From Solibacillus sp040274725 (lineage in GTDB: Bacteria; Bacillota; Bacilli; Bacillales_A; Planococcaceae), in contig JBEMAQ010000003.1 in assembly GCA_040274725.1 (NCBI GenBank), positions 62,001-126,000 of the forward strand: a stretch of 64,000 nucleotides of DNA, given 5' to 3'. Shown one piece after another: positions 8,351-16,532 of the stretch. The notes beneath the pieces were generated by a model, which was given only the letters and a program-made list of their open reading frames with translations, did not search any database and had not been told where the DNA came from. Position numbers and translations under genes: made by a program. How positions within the stretch are numbered: position 1 is the stretch's first letter; each line of letters opens with the position of its first letter.

Positions 8351-9493
8351 TTATTTTACTAAACGTTTGACGATGGCTGCTGTGCGCTCGCCTGCTTCTT
8401 TCACGTCTTCAGCCGTTAAGCCTAGACCAAAGCTAAAGCGTACAGAGCTACGCAGTTTTGCTGAATCCTGTCCAAACATGGCTACTAACACATGTGATGG
8501 GTCAACCGTGCCTGCTGTACATGCGGAGCCGCTTGATACAAGGACACCTGCCATATCTAAGTTAATTAAAAATGACTCAACATCTGTCCCAGGGAATGTC
8601 ACGTTGAATACATGTGGTAAAACGTGTTCGTCATGACCATTTACTTCATACAGGATACCCGCCTTATTAAATGTAGCACATAACAGCTGTTTAAACTGTG
8701 AATATTTCGTGCGTGTCTCCTCACGTCTTGCGCTCGCCAATTCGGCAGCCTTTGCAAAACCAAGTGCTGCTGGAATATTTTCTGTCCCTGCACGGCGTTT
8801 TTTCTCCTGTGAGCCACCGTACATAAAGCTTGCCACCTTCGTACCAGCTTTCACATAAAGGAAACCGATGCCTTTAGGACCGTTAATTTTATGTGCAGAT
8901 ACGCTTAATAAGTCGACCCCTAGACTTTCCGGATGAATCGCCTCTAAACCAAACGCTTGCACCGCGTCTGTATGGAATGTTGCCTGATGTTCTTGCAAAA
9001 TCGCACCAATTTCAGCAATTGGCTGAATCGTGCCGACCTCATTATTGCCATACATAATCGTCACTAAAATCGTATCATCACGTAGCGCCTTTTGCACATC
9101 ACTGGCCTTTACACGACCAAATGCGTCGACGGGTAAATACGTCACGTCAAAGCCTTCCTGCTCAAGCTTTTCACATGCATGTAGGATGGCATGATGCTCA
9201 ATTTGTGTCGTAATAATATGCTTGCCTTCATGCGCACGTGCATACGCCGTCCCAAAAATCGCTGTATTATCAGCCTCGGTTCCGCCACTTGTCAGTACAA
9301 TTTCGCTTGGCTGTACGTGAAGCTGCTTTGCGAGTATAGCGCGCGCCGCATCTAGCTCTTTGCGCGCCGCGCGACCTGCTGTATGAATACTTGATGCATT
9401 GCCGTATACCGTGCCAAACGCCTCGGTCATTTTTACGATAACTTCAGGTGCCATTGGTGACGTCGCTGCATGATCAAGATAAATCGTTTCCAT
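8351..9493 (-). CDS. yrvO: Cysteine desulfurase, YrvO/IscS type
   Basis: 380 residues of a class V aminotransferase fold enzyme that takes sulfur from cysteine using pyridoxal phosphate. It begins IYLDHAATSPMAPEV. The PLP lysine is in SAHKINGPKG, and the persulfide cysteine loop is SSGSACTAGTVDPSHVL, with the long loop seen in IscS-group enzymes. It lies between cymR and mnmA, the B. subtilis yrvO position. That arrangement dedicates it mainly to tRNA thiolation, and location beside the cysteine-metabolism repressor supports shared control. Confidence 0.93.
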   Translation of the reverse strand: METIYLDHAATSPMAPEVIVKMTEAFGTVYGNASSIHTAGRAARKELDAARAILAKQLHVQPSEIVLTSGGTEADNTAIFGTAYARAHEGKHIITTQIEHHAILHACEKLEQEGFDVTYLPVDAFGRVKASDVQKALRDDTILVTIMYGNNEVGTIQPIAEIGAILQEHQATFHTDAVQAFGLEAIHPESLGVDLLSVSAHKINGPKGIGFLYVKAGTKVASFMYGGSQEKKRRAGTENIPAALGFAKAAELASARREETRTKYSQFKQLLCATFNKAGILYEVNGHDEHVLPHVFNVTFPGTDVESFLINLDMAGVLVSSGSACTAGTVDPSHVLVAMFGQDSAKLRSSVRFSFGLGLTAEDVKEAGERTAAIVKRLVK

Positions 9494-9525
9494 AAAACTT
9501 TAAAACTCCTTTGAAGGGTACTCCC

Positions 9526-9945
9526 TTAAATATAAAACATATAGCCGTCCGACATTTGCTCGTCCGTATATTTCGCTAAATCTTCAAGTGACGTCGTATC
9601 AAGTACGGTCTTCACCGCATCACGAATACGAATCCAAAGCTCGCGCTGTGCGGCTTCTTCATTTTCGATGCCTTCTACAATTTGAATCGGTCCTTCTAAT
9701 ACTTTGACAACATCTGCTGCTGAAATTTCTTCTGGTTTATGCGCAAGCATGTAGCCTCCGTAAGCACCACGTACACTTTTTACAAGGCCCGCGTTGCGAA
9801 GTGGCGATACTAATTGTTCTAAGTATGCCTCCGATAAATCCTTTTCTGCTGCGATTTGGCGTAATGGGATTGGTCCCTCACCGTGATGCTTTGCTAGTTC
9901 AATCATAATCGTTAAGCCATAACGACCTTTAGTAGAAATTTTCAT
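9526..9945 (-). CDS. cymR: CymR, Rrf2-family cysteine metabolism repressor
   Basis: 139 residues with an N-terminal winged helix (MKISTKGRYGLTIMIEL, DLSEAYLEQLVSPLRNAGLV, RGAYGGYML) typical of Rrf2 regulators. The cysteine triad of iron-sulfur Rrf2 proteins such as IscR is missing, which fits CymR. In Bacillus CymR works with CysK to repress sulfur assimilation genes. It is first in the cymR-yrvO-mnmA run and divergent from rarA. An extended -10 box (TGCTATAAT on the minus strand, near 9984-9992) lies about 40 bases upstream, without a good -35. Confidence 0.92.
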   Translation of the reverse strand: MKISTKGRYGLTIMIELAKHHGEGPIPLRQIAAEKDLSEAYLEQLVSPLRNAGLVKSVRGAYGGYMLAHKPEEISAADVVKVLEGPIQIVEGIENEEAAQRELWIRIRDAVKTVLDTTSLEDLAKYTDEQMSDGYMFYI

Positions 9946-10065
9946 TATAACACCTCATCTTTTTTAGTCCATCCATTTGCTTTATTATAGCATATAACCT
10001 TTTAAACCACTCGGAAATACTTTATGATATTTTTACAACGTATTAAAAAGAAAGGTGTGAAGGTG

Positions 10066-11355
10066 ATGAAAAACGAACCACTAGCCTATAAAATGCGTCC
10101 ACGCAATTTAGCTGAAATTATCGGGCAACAACAAGTGATTGGTCCCACAACAACACTTTATAAAATAATCGAAAAAGGTCATGTACCATCTATGCTACTA
10201 TACGGACCGCCCGGCGTTGGCAAAACGTCGATTGCAAATGCCATTGCCGGTAGCTCTAAATTGCCGTTCATTGCGCTAAATGCGACACATGCTGGCAAAA
10301 AAGATGTGGAGCAAGTTGTGATGGATGCGCGCATTAGTGGCAAGGTCATTTTATTTTTAGATGAGATTCACCGCTTTAATAAATTACAGCAAGATACACT
10401 ACTGCCGCACGTTGAAAACGGTTCAATTGTGCTCATTGGGGCGACGACAGAAAATCCGTTTCATGATGTCAATCCCGCGATTCGTTCGCGTTGCGGTGAA
10501 ATTTTGCAACTTGAGCGTTTAACCGTAGAAGATGTTGTCTCACTCCTACAAATGGCACTCGCGGATGACGAGCGCGGCCTTGGCAAAATCGCGATTGACG
10601 CAACAACTACGCAGCTAACGCGTATTGCCGAAGCAAGTAATGGGGATGCGCGAAAGGCCCTTACGCTACTCGAGTCAGTTTATTATGCATCGGACGAGGA
10701 AGACGGTACAACAAAGTTAAATGATAATGCTATCGATGCACTAGCGAAACGAATCGGTGTGTACGGGGATAAAGGCGGCTCGCATTTTTATAATCTATTA
10801 TCCGCATTGCAAAAATCGGTGCGCGGCAGTGATACCAACGCCGCGCTTTATTATTTAGCGCATTTACTTGAGAGCGGGGATCTCGTCGCTGTTTGCCGAC
10901 GCATGCTTGTCATGGCATACGAGGATATTGGTCTTGCAAGTCCAGCTGTCGGTGCACATGTTTTAGCGGCGACAGAAGCTGCACAAAGACTTGGTCTACC
11001 TGAAGCGCGTATTCCACTAGCAAGTGCGATTGTTGAAATGTGCCTCTCTGACAAATCAAACTCGGCCTATAAAGCATTAGATGCCGCCATCCAAGCGATT
11101 CACGACGGCAAAATAGGTGACATCCCTGCCCATTTAAAGGATACACATTACGCAGGAGCAAAAGAGCTTGGGCATGTCGGCTACGAATACCCGCATCATA
11201 CACCAATCGGCACATTTGGTGGCTGGGTCGACCAGCAATATTTACCGGACGCACTCGTCGGAACTGAATTTTACAACCCCGTCATTGCAGGTGAGGAAAA
11301 GCGGATGGCCGCCATTTATGAAAAATTAAAAACATTTAAAAAGAAGCAGCAGTAG
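10066..11355 (+). CDS. rarA: RarA/MgsA, replication-associated AAA+ ATPase
   Basis: 429 residues from the ATG at 10066, eight bases after AAAGGTG; a longer frame from 10024 lacks a ribosome site. It belongs to the clamp-loader-like AAA+ group that acts at stalled forks. Walker A is LYGPPGVGKTSIANAIA, Walker B is VILFLDEIHRFNK, sensor 1 is LIGATTENP, and the C-terminal MgsA region includes YEYPHHTPIGTFGGWVDQQYLP. It is divergent from cymR as in B. subtilis (yrvN). The stop codon lies inside the terminator stem. Confidence 0.95.
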   Translation: MKNEPLAYKMRPRNLAEIIGQQQVIGPTTTLYKIIEKGHVPSMLLYGPPGVGKTSIANAIAGSSKLPFIALNATHAGKKDVEQVVMDARISGKVILFLDEIHRFNKLQQDTLLPHVENGSIVLIGATTENPFHDVNPAIRSRCGEILQLERLTVEDVVSLLQMALADDERGLGKIAIDATTTQLTRIAEASNGDARKALTLLESVYYASDEEDGTTKLNDNAIDALAKRIGVYGDKGGSHFYNLLSALQKSVRGSDTNAALYYLAHLLESGDLVAVCRRMLVMAYEDIGLASPAVGAHVLAATEAAQRLGLPEARIPLASAIVEMCLSDKSNSAYKALDAAIQAIHDGKIGDIPAHLKDTHYAGAKELGHVGYEYPHHTPIGTFGGWVDQQYLPDALVGTEFYNPVIAGEEKRMAAIYEKLKTFKKKQQ

Positions 11356-11380
11356 CTATTCTACCGCTGCTTCTTTTATT
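11341..11380. terminator. Bidirectional terminator shared by rarA and the chemoreceptor gene
   Basis: AAGAAGCAGC (11341-11350) pairs with GCTGCTTCTT (11366-11375), with an inner GTAG/CTAC pair. The stem includes the last codons and stop of rarA and reaches the 3' end of the opposite gene. Confidence 0.8.
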
Positions 11381-13535
11381 TCACCGAAAACTTCGACACA
11401 GCCTGCGACAATGTACCAACTAGTAGTGCACTACGTTCCGTATCATAATGTGCCTGGCGCGATAACTCGGCCATTTTCTTCGTCGCATGCTCAACCTGCT
11501 GCACAACACGAACGTTTTGCTCACTGCTTACGGCAATACTTTGAATGACATCGCGCATTTGATCCGTGACATTCGATTGATCCTGTTGCTCGACCGACAT
11601 CGACAAAAGCATATCCTTTACAACGCGTATATAGCTCGCACCCTCTTCTACTTCATCACTATTGGTATGGATGGCGCGCTCTATTTGCTTCGAATTATTT
11701 TCGATTAACACAAGTGTTGCATTAATATCCTCGGTTGCATTTTTCGTTTGATTTGCTAGCTTACGAATTTCATCGGCAACGACCGCGAAGCCTTTGCCGT
11801 ACTCACCCGCGCGTGCCGCCTCAATCGATGCATTCAGTGCAAGTAAATTTGTTTGATCTGCAATCGCTTGAATGGACTGGACGACCTTCTCGATACTTGC
11901 CGATGATTCGGTAAATGTTGTCGTTAAAGCGATTGTCGCTTTCACCTTGCCAACAACCTCACTAATTTTTTGCTCAATCCCAACAACCTGTTGCTGTGCA
12001 GATAGTAATTGATCAGATGATTGCACTTCCATCGTTCGCAACGTTTCTTGAATCCCCTCAATTTGTGCCATTGCCTCGCGGACATCCTGCAACTGCTGAT
12101 TGGTCGCAACAAACATCTCCTCCATTTGCAGAAGTACCTGTACCGAATGCTGCTCCCCACTTGTCGTACGCTCGCGCAATAGCTGATTTGTTTGCTGGAC
12201 GTCCTCTGTCGAAATTTGCACCTTCGTAATTAGGTTCGCCTGTGTATCAACAAAGCTATTGACCCAGCGCCCCATCTCGCCTGTCTCATCATTTGTTAAG
12301 AGCTTCTCATCCACGCGAATCGTTAAATCACCCGCACCTTCTGCGATTTTTTGAATCATATTCGTTACCTGGTTGATGCGCTCGACAATCGGGCGTAAAT
12401 GTTTTTTCGCAAATGTATACGTTGCAATGACCGCATACGCAACGTTAATCGCAAGTACCGCAAGTGGCGGGATAATTTTGATGGCCGTTAATAGTTGAAA
12501 CAGCAGAACATTTAACATCATATAAAAAGTAAAAGTGGAGCCAAGCTGAAAACCAATCGAACGTGTGCGGTACACCTCTTCAAAATCCGCCTCACACATC
12601 ATGCCCCAAACATCTGGGCTATGCGGCAATTGGAACGTCACGCCTTTGCCTACTACTGAAATATGGCGATAATCTGAATAGCCTGGAAATTCAACCGCTA
12701 AGTTTGTACCATTTTTTATCGTATTCGCTACACCCGGATGTAGCTCGCCTGTTGCAGGATCGGTAAAGCGAATCTCAAACTCTGTATGGCGCTTAATTTG
12801 CACCGTACCCCATTTTTTTGTTGGTATACCCGCCTTTAAGTTCGCTCCTAAGCTAAATGTCTCATCCTCAAATCGACTTCTCGATAACGCCGTTCCCTCT
12901 GCAATCGACGCATCCAGATTCGCTCTCGCCATAAATAAATAATTATCCCCTGAATCAGGATACACATGCCCTGCCTCACGCTGAATTAAATCTGAAATAA
13001 CATCATTTGGTATACGCGCTGCCATCACATATTGCAGTTCGTCCTGTTTAAAAACCGGACGTAAAAAGAGCAAGGTCACCTCGTCATGAAATTTTGAAGA
13101 GCGCTTCCCAATTTCTAAAGTAAGTGGATCTATATAGGGACCATATAGGAAGGGTTCTCCTGTCTGAGCAGCTGTTGTTACCGCCTTCCTATACGTGCTC
13201 TGTTGCGCATAATTCGTCCCGATATGCTTCTGATAGCTTGAGGCTAAAACAGTTCCTTGCGCATCGAGTAAAAACAGCTCTGTAAAATAGCTACTGCGAT
13301 TTTTTGATTTTATTAAATAGTCATTCAGTTCCTTGCCCTCGTAACGAATGACCTCTTGTGCACGTGAATCCAGCGACACCCACCGATCAATTGTCCACGA
13401 TTTCAATAAATCTACACGCGTTTTCGCAATACTTTCAAAAATCTCCTCTTTTTTCTGCTCCGAACCTTTATTTAATTTGTGCGACCACCACAGCGGCAAT
13501 CCTTCTTTAAACGTTAACCATCCAAAAAAACTCAT
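11376..13535 (-). CDS. Methyl-accepting chemotaxis receptor with central membrane hairpin
   Basis: 719 residues from the ATG at 13535, seven bases after GGAGG. The C-terminal half is a standard receptor: a HAMP-like region near 370-430, then a signalling domain with the hairpin tip IADQTNLLALNASIEAARAG. Residues 60-310 look like a double Cache sensor (FLLDAQGTVLASSY, GEPFLYGPYIDP). The expected first transmembrane helix before the sensor is missing. Instead two hydrophobic helices sit together near residues 325-370 (YMMLNVLLFQLLTAI and PPLAVLAINVAYAVIATY). Such a membrane hairpin would leave sensor and signalling parts on the same, cytoplasmic, side. Ligand unknown. No che genes adjoin it. 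Confidence 0.88.
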   Translation of the reverse strand: MSFFGWLTFKEGLPLWWSHKLNKGSEQKKEEIFESIAKTRVDLLKSWTIDRWVSLDSRAQEVIRYEGKELNDYLIKSKNRSSYFTELFLLDAQGTVLASSYQKHIGTNYAQQSTYRKAVTTAAQTGEPFLYGPYIDPLTLEIGKRSSKFHDEVTLLFLRPVFKQDELQYVMAARIPNDVISDLIQREAGHVYPDSGDNYLFMARANLDASIAEGTALSRSRFEDETFSLGANLKAGIPTKKWGTVQIKRHTEFEIRFTDPATGELHPGVANTIKNGTNLAVEFPGYSDYRHISVVGKGVTFQLPHSPDVWGMMCEADFEEVYRTRSIGFQLGSTFTFYMMLNVLLFQLLTAIKIIPPLAVLAINVAYAVIATYTFAKKHLRPIVERINQVTNMIQKIAEGAGDLTIRVDEKLLTNDETGEMGRWVNSFVDTQANLITKVQISTEDVQQTNQLLRERTTSGEQHSVQVLLQMEEMFVATNQQLQDVREAMAQIEGIQETLRTMEVQSSDQLLSAQQQVVGIEQKISEVVGKVKATIALTTTFTESSASIEKVVQSIQAIADQTNLLALNASIEAARAGEYGKGFAVVADEIRKLANQTKNATEDINATLVLIENNSKQIERAIHTNSDEVEEGASYIRVVKDMLLSMSVEQQDQSNVTDQMRDVIQSIAVSSEQNVRVVQQVEHATKKMAELSRQAHYDTERSALLVGTLSQAVSKFSVK

Positions 13536-13762
13536 CCGCACCCCTCCAGTTATGTTACAAATTCGAACATACCTTTTTTACTATATATAGTCATTTTATG
13601 GATGTTTTTTCTAAAAATCAATGTTTGTCACCGCTATGTAACGTTTGGAAATCGCTTCATTTCAACTTTTCACTAGGATTTATTCAAGCTATATCCGCAT
13701 TAGAAAACTTTTTTCATTTTCAGTTGAAAGTCACATAATATGTCATGTATTTTCCCAAAACA

Positions 13763-13946
13763 AAAGCGCTAAAGTGCCTGCTCAGCCCCGACAAGCGCTG
13801 GAGAGCCCGAAGTGAAAGTGCGCTTTTCAACTTTCACCCGAGGGATCGAAGCGACCTCGAGGGGCTGGCGCTTTAGCCTGGACGTAAAGCATACTTTGCC
13901 TTAAGTTATCCACAATGCGAAAATCTAAAGTTTCCTTAACAACAAA
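13763..13946 (+). repeat. Dispersed palindromic repeat, long class (copy 2, extended)
   Basis: Core 13763-13900. The arm CTAAAGTGCC...CAGCCCC pairs with GGGGCTGGCGCTTTAG. Inside are a second hairpin (GTGAAAGT with ACTTTCAC) and a third (CGAGG with CCTCG). The tail GACGTAAAG and about 50 further bases, to the terminator at 13944, also match the copy near 28.1 kb. It fills most of the 455-base gap between the receptor start and the next gene. I see no promoter or gene in the remaining bases. Confidence 0.8.
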
Positions 13947-13983
13947 AAGCTACTTTCAGAAAATAACAATCTGAAGGTAGCTC
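13944..13983 (-). terminator. Terminator of the unknown gene at 13991
   Basis: AGCTACTTTCAGA (13949-13961) pairs with TCTGAAGGTAGCT (13971-13983) apart from one mismatch, followed on the minus strand by a T run. Confidence 0.85.
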
Positions 13984-13990
13984 GTTTTTA

Positions 13991-14482
13991 TTATTTATAT
14001 GTGTGTGCTAGCTGTTTAAATTGCGCTAAACATTCATCTAATGTGTTGGAAAGTTCTAATGTGATAGATTCTCCCAAAAGCAACTCCGCACTTTTTTGAA
14101 TTTCCTCTAAAAATTCACCGTTTTCCTCCGTTTTCGGATTCGGTAAGCAACGCACAGCAATTTTATACATTTCTACAACGTGTAAACTCGCTTCTTTATC
14201 ACTCAAATCAATTAACCGCGCATGTGTTAAGCCGTTAAAATAAACTAACTTCGCTGCGACATCCATAAATAACGGCCAATACGTCGAACGCTTCGGAATC
14301 TCACCATTATTATTTTCTAGTTGGCTATTAAAGTAATTCACAACTTGATGTAATAAATTATCTAAAATGCCATACGCCTTTTCGTTTTTTTGCGTTGTAT
14401 CAACATAATCAAAAACTGTTTGATTCATCACATTTTGTACTGTCCCTAAATTCAAAAGATCATTTGTAATTTTAATACTCAT
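13991..14482 (-). CDS. Protein of unknown function
   Basis: 163 residues, start ATG at 14482 after GGAGATAGG. It looks helical and soluble, with LDNLLHQVVNYFNSQLE in the first half, a conserved-looking STYWPLFMDVAAKLVYFNGLTHARLIDL in the middle (shown only in part as motif), and a helical C-terminus. There is no signal peptide or membrane span. I do not recognise the family. It has its own terminator, and base use resembles its neighbours. It lies in a small unknown-gene patch between the chemoreceptor and tcdA, outside the conserved gene order. Confidence 0.7.
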   Translation of the reverse strand: MSIKITNDLLNLGTVQNVMNQTVFDYVDTTQKNEKAYGILDNLLHQVVNYFNSQLENNNGEIPKRSTYWPLFMDVAAKLVYFNGLTHARLIDLSDKEASLHVVEMYKIAVRCLPNPKTEENGEFLEEIQKSAELLLGESITLELSNTLDECLAQFKQLAHTYK

Positions 14483-14638
14483 ATCCTATCTCCTTTACTC
14501 CCTAATGTAATTTAACTATAGCAAAAAAAACAGTAGATACGATAAAAACGAAGAAATTACTAATAAAATGTAATTTTTTTCATATTTTTTAGCATTTAGT
14601 AGAATTTTTAACATTTTAATTCAGAGGAATTTACTAGT

Positions 14639-15025
14639 TTATATTAATCTTTCAATATACTTTGTATAAAACTCATCTTTGTATTTTGATGTACCCATCG
14701 GCTCTGTTGTCATAGTACTTTTTGCGTATCTTTTTATGACGGGCGTAATTCCGTAAAAATACCATGTGCTCTTTTCAACCCATTGCTCTAACGTAGCTTG
14801 CTCCGCCCTAGATAAAAAATTCTTTTGACGAATAATTGCTGCCATCTTATAAAAGCTATCAGTTAGTCTATAGTTTTTCATTTGAAAATCGTATTCTGGC
14901 GCGACGATTTGTTGTGTATCATAAACGTGAACAATGCCTAATTCATAATCAATTGCAATTTCTACTGTGCCAACCTCATCTAATAAATTTAATCCTTGAT
15001 ACTGGATTTGTGCGTATTTTTTCAT
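14639..15025 (-). CDS. Protein of unknown function
   Basis: 128 residues, start ATG at 15025 with GTGAGGGAT upstream. The N-terminal part reads as beta strands (YAQIQYQGLNLLDEVGTVEIAIDY), the C-terminal part as helices rich in aromatic residues (KSTWYFYGITPVIKRY). No signal peptide or membrane segment. I do not recognise it. It shares orientation with the neighbouring unknown gene but is 157 bases upstream, so co-transcription is uncertain. It may be a cargo gene placed in the rarA-tcdA interval. Confidence 0.6.
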   Translation of the reverse strand: MKKYAQIQYQGLNLLDEVGTVEIAIDYELGIVHVYDTQQIVAPEYDFQMKNYRLTDSFYKMAAIIRQKNFLSRAEQATLEQWVEKSTWYFYGITPVIKRYAKSTMTTEPMGTSKYKDEFYTKYIERLI

Positions 15026-15152
15026 AATCCCTCACGTAAAATGTTTTCCCACGATAACAAATAGATAAACGTCAATTCCGGATTCACATGAAATATCCGA
15101 ATAAATAAGCGATTATTTATCGTTACGTATAATATTATGCTATACATATAAC

Positions 15153-15190
15153 AAAAGACATCCTTAACGAATTTGCTAAAGATGCCTTTT
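15153..15190 (-). terminator. Terminator of tcdA
   Basis: AAAAGACATCCTTA and a G-U-tolerant complement (15153-15166 with 15177-15190) form a stem just past the tcdA stop codon, with T-rich sequence on the minus strand. Confidence 0.7.
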
Positions 15191-15197
15191 CTAATCA

Positions 15198-15959
15198 TTA
15201 ATCTTGTACGCGTGTAATTTTAATATCTTTTAAAATGGTATTAATGACCCAGCTCGCTGCGAACAGACCGACAGTTGAAGGAACAAATGCGTTCGATGAT
15301 GGTGGCATTTTTGCCTTACGAATCGCCGCATCTGGCTTACCGACATGCTCCACAACATCCGGACGCACAACAACTGGTGACTCGTCTGAGAAAATCACCG
15401 TCACGCCCTTTTTAATGCCCTCTTTACGAAGCTTTGTACGGATGACCTTTGCGAGTGGATCTGTATGTGTTTTTGAAATGTCCGTAATTTTAAAGCGTGT
15501 CGGGTCCATTTTATTTGCTGCACCCATTGAAGATATGATTGGAATATTACGCTTTAAGCATTCCTTCACAATATGAATTTTATAAATTACCGTGTCAGAT
15601 GCGTCAATTACATAATCAATGCCTAAATCGAAAAATTGCTCATATGTTTCCTCTGTATAAAACATATGCATATCAATCACTTCACATTCAGGATTAATGT
15701 CAGCGATACGCTCCTTCATGACACCTGACTTTGACTTGCCAACAGTTGATAAATACGCCACAAGCTGACGATTCACGTTTGTAATGTCTACATTATCTTT
15801 ATCTACTAAAACAATGCGGCCAACACCGCTACGCGCACACGCTTCTGCCGCAAATGAGCCAACACCGCCAACACCTAGAATCGCAACTGTTGTATTTTTT
15901 AACTTCTCTAAACCTTCTGTACCAATCGCAAGCTCGTTGCGAGAAAATTGATGCAACAT
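15198..15959 (-). CDS. tcdA: TcdA, tRNA threonylcarbamoyladenosine dehydratase
   Basis: 253 residues of the ThiF/E1-like family. The Rossmann ATP site is GVGGVGSFAAEACARSG, followed by VDKDNVDITNVNRQ and DASDTV. TcdA (CsdL/YgdL; B. subtilis YrvM) makes the cyclic form of t6A in ANN-decoding tRNAs. The C-terminal part keeps the TVGLFAASWVIN helix, and no zinc-binding cysteines are seen, as usual for this group. It follows the 6S RNA and aspS, the same order as in B. subtilis. Confidence 0.92.
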   Translation of the reverse strand: MLHQFSRNELAIGTEGLEKLKNTTVAILGVGGVGSFAAEACARSGVGRIVLVDKDNVDITNVNRQLVAYLSTVGKSKSGVMKERIADINPECEVIDMHMFYTEETYEQFFDLGIDYVIDASDTVIYKIHIVKECLKRNIPIISSMGAANKMDPTRFKITDISKTHTDPLAKVIRTKLRKEGIKKGVTVIFSDESPVVVRPDVVEHVGKPDAAIRKAKMPPSSNAFVPSTVGLFAASWVINTILKDIKITRVQD

Positions 15960-16061
15960 ACAAAATACCCTCTCAATCTATATCATTCTACTCGGAATTA
16001 TACAATGTTCGTATGCATTTAGCAAGCAATTCTAGTATGTAGCTACTTGTTACGTGCATCT

Positions 16062-16092
16062 AAAAAACCACCTACAAAAAAGTAAGTGGTTT
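16062..16092 (-). terminator. Terminator at the 3' end of the 6S RNA
   Basis: AACCACCTAC and GTAAGTGGTT form a stem with one G-U pair, followed on the minus strand by six T, directly after the RNA gene and before tcdA. Confidence 0.75.
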
Positions 16093-16325
16093 CCTAACAG
16101 TCGAGCTGTTATAGACAAGAAATTGGACGAACCCCAAATTTGCCGTCTCATTTACAATCGTTTTGAACCCGCACTCTAGCAAGGGGGGTGTCCCAGTCGA
16201 TACGTTAAACGTCCCGCTCCGTGTGGGGCATGTTTGCGATATCGGTCATAAGAACTCCCAACGATTTAATGTTCGGTCAAAACTATTAGGTAAATGCGTG
16301 TGACGAACAACTCAGGATTCGTATT
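16093..16325 (-). ncRNA. ssrS: Probable 6S RNA (SsrS/BsrA)
   Basis: A non-coding, strongly structured 230-base region between aspS and tcdA. This is exactly where B. subtilis has its 6S-1 RNA gene (bsrA). It has its own SigA-type promoter and terminator. On the minus strand it contains TGGGAGTTCTTATGACC, CTGGGACACCC and GTGCGGGTTC, which fit my memory of Firmicutes 6S RNAs, and a TAACAG/CTGTTA hairpin near the 3' end. 6S RNA mimics an open promoter and binds SigA RNA polymerase. Ends are estimated from the promoter and terminator; the mature form is probably shorter. Confidence 0.72.
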
Positions 16326-16331
16326 ACAGTC

Positions 16332-16360
16332 ATCTTACCACCAACTTTTTAAATTTTCAA
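16332..16360 (-). promoter_or_regulatory. Promoter of the 6S RNA
   Basis: On the minus strand TTGAAA (16360-16355) and TAAGAT (16337-16332) are separated by exactly 17 bases. The predicted start is near 16325. Confidence 0.7.
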
Positions 16361-16495
16361 TCAAAAATAGCTTAATACTTTAAAATAATCTTAATGTACT
16401 AATAAAACCTTATTTTCTGTCACTTTAGCAATTATTCGCTATTTTATCCCGTTTCTTTCACAACAAATAGTACTAAAGTAGAGTCTTTTCTAAAC

Positions 16496-16530
16496 AAAAA
16501 AATCCCCACTCACATAGAAGTGGGGATACC
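16496..16530 (-). terminator. Terminator of the hisS-aspS operon
   Basis: ATCCCCAC and GTGGGGAT arms around an eight- to ten-base loop, followed on the minus strand by seven T, directly after the aspS stop codon. Confidence 0.9.
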
Positions 16531-16532
16531 TA

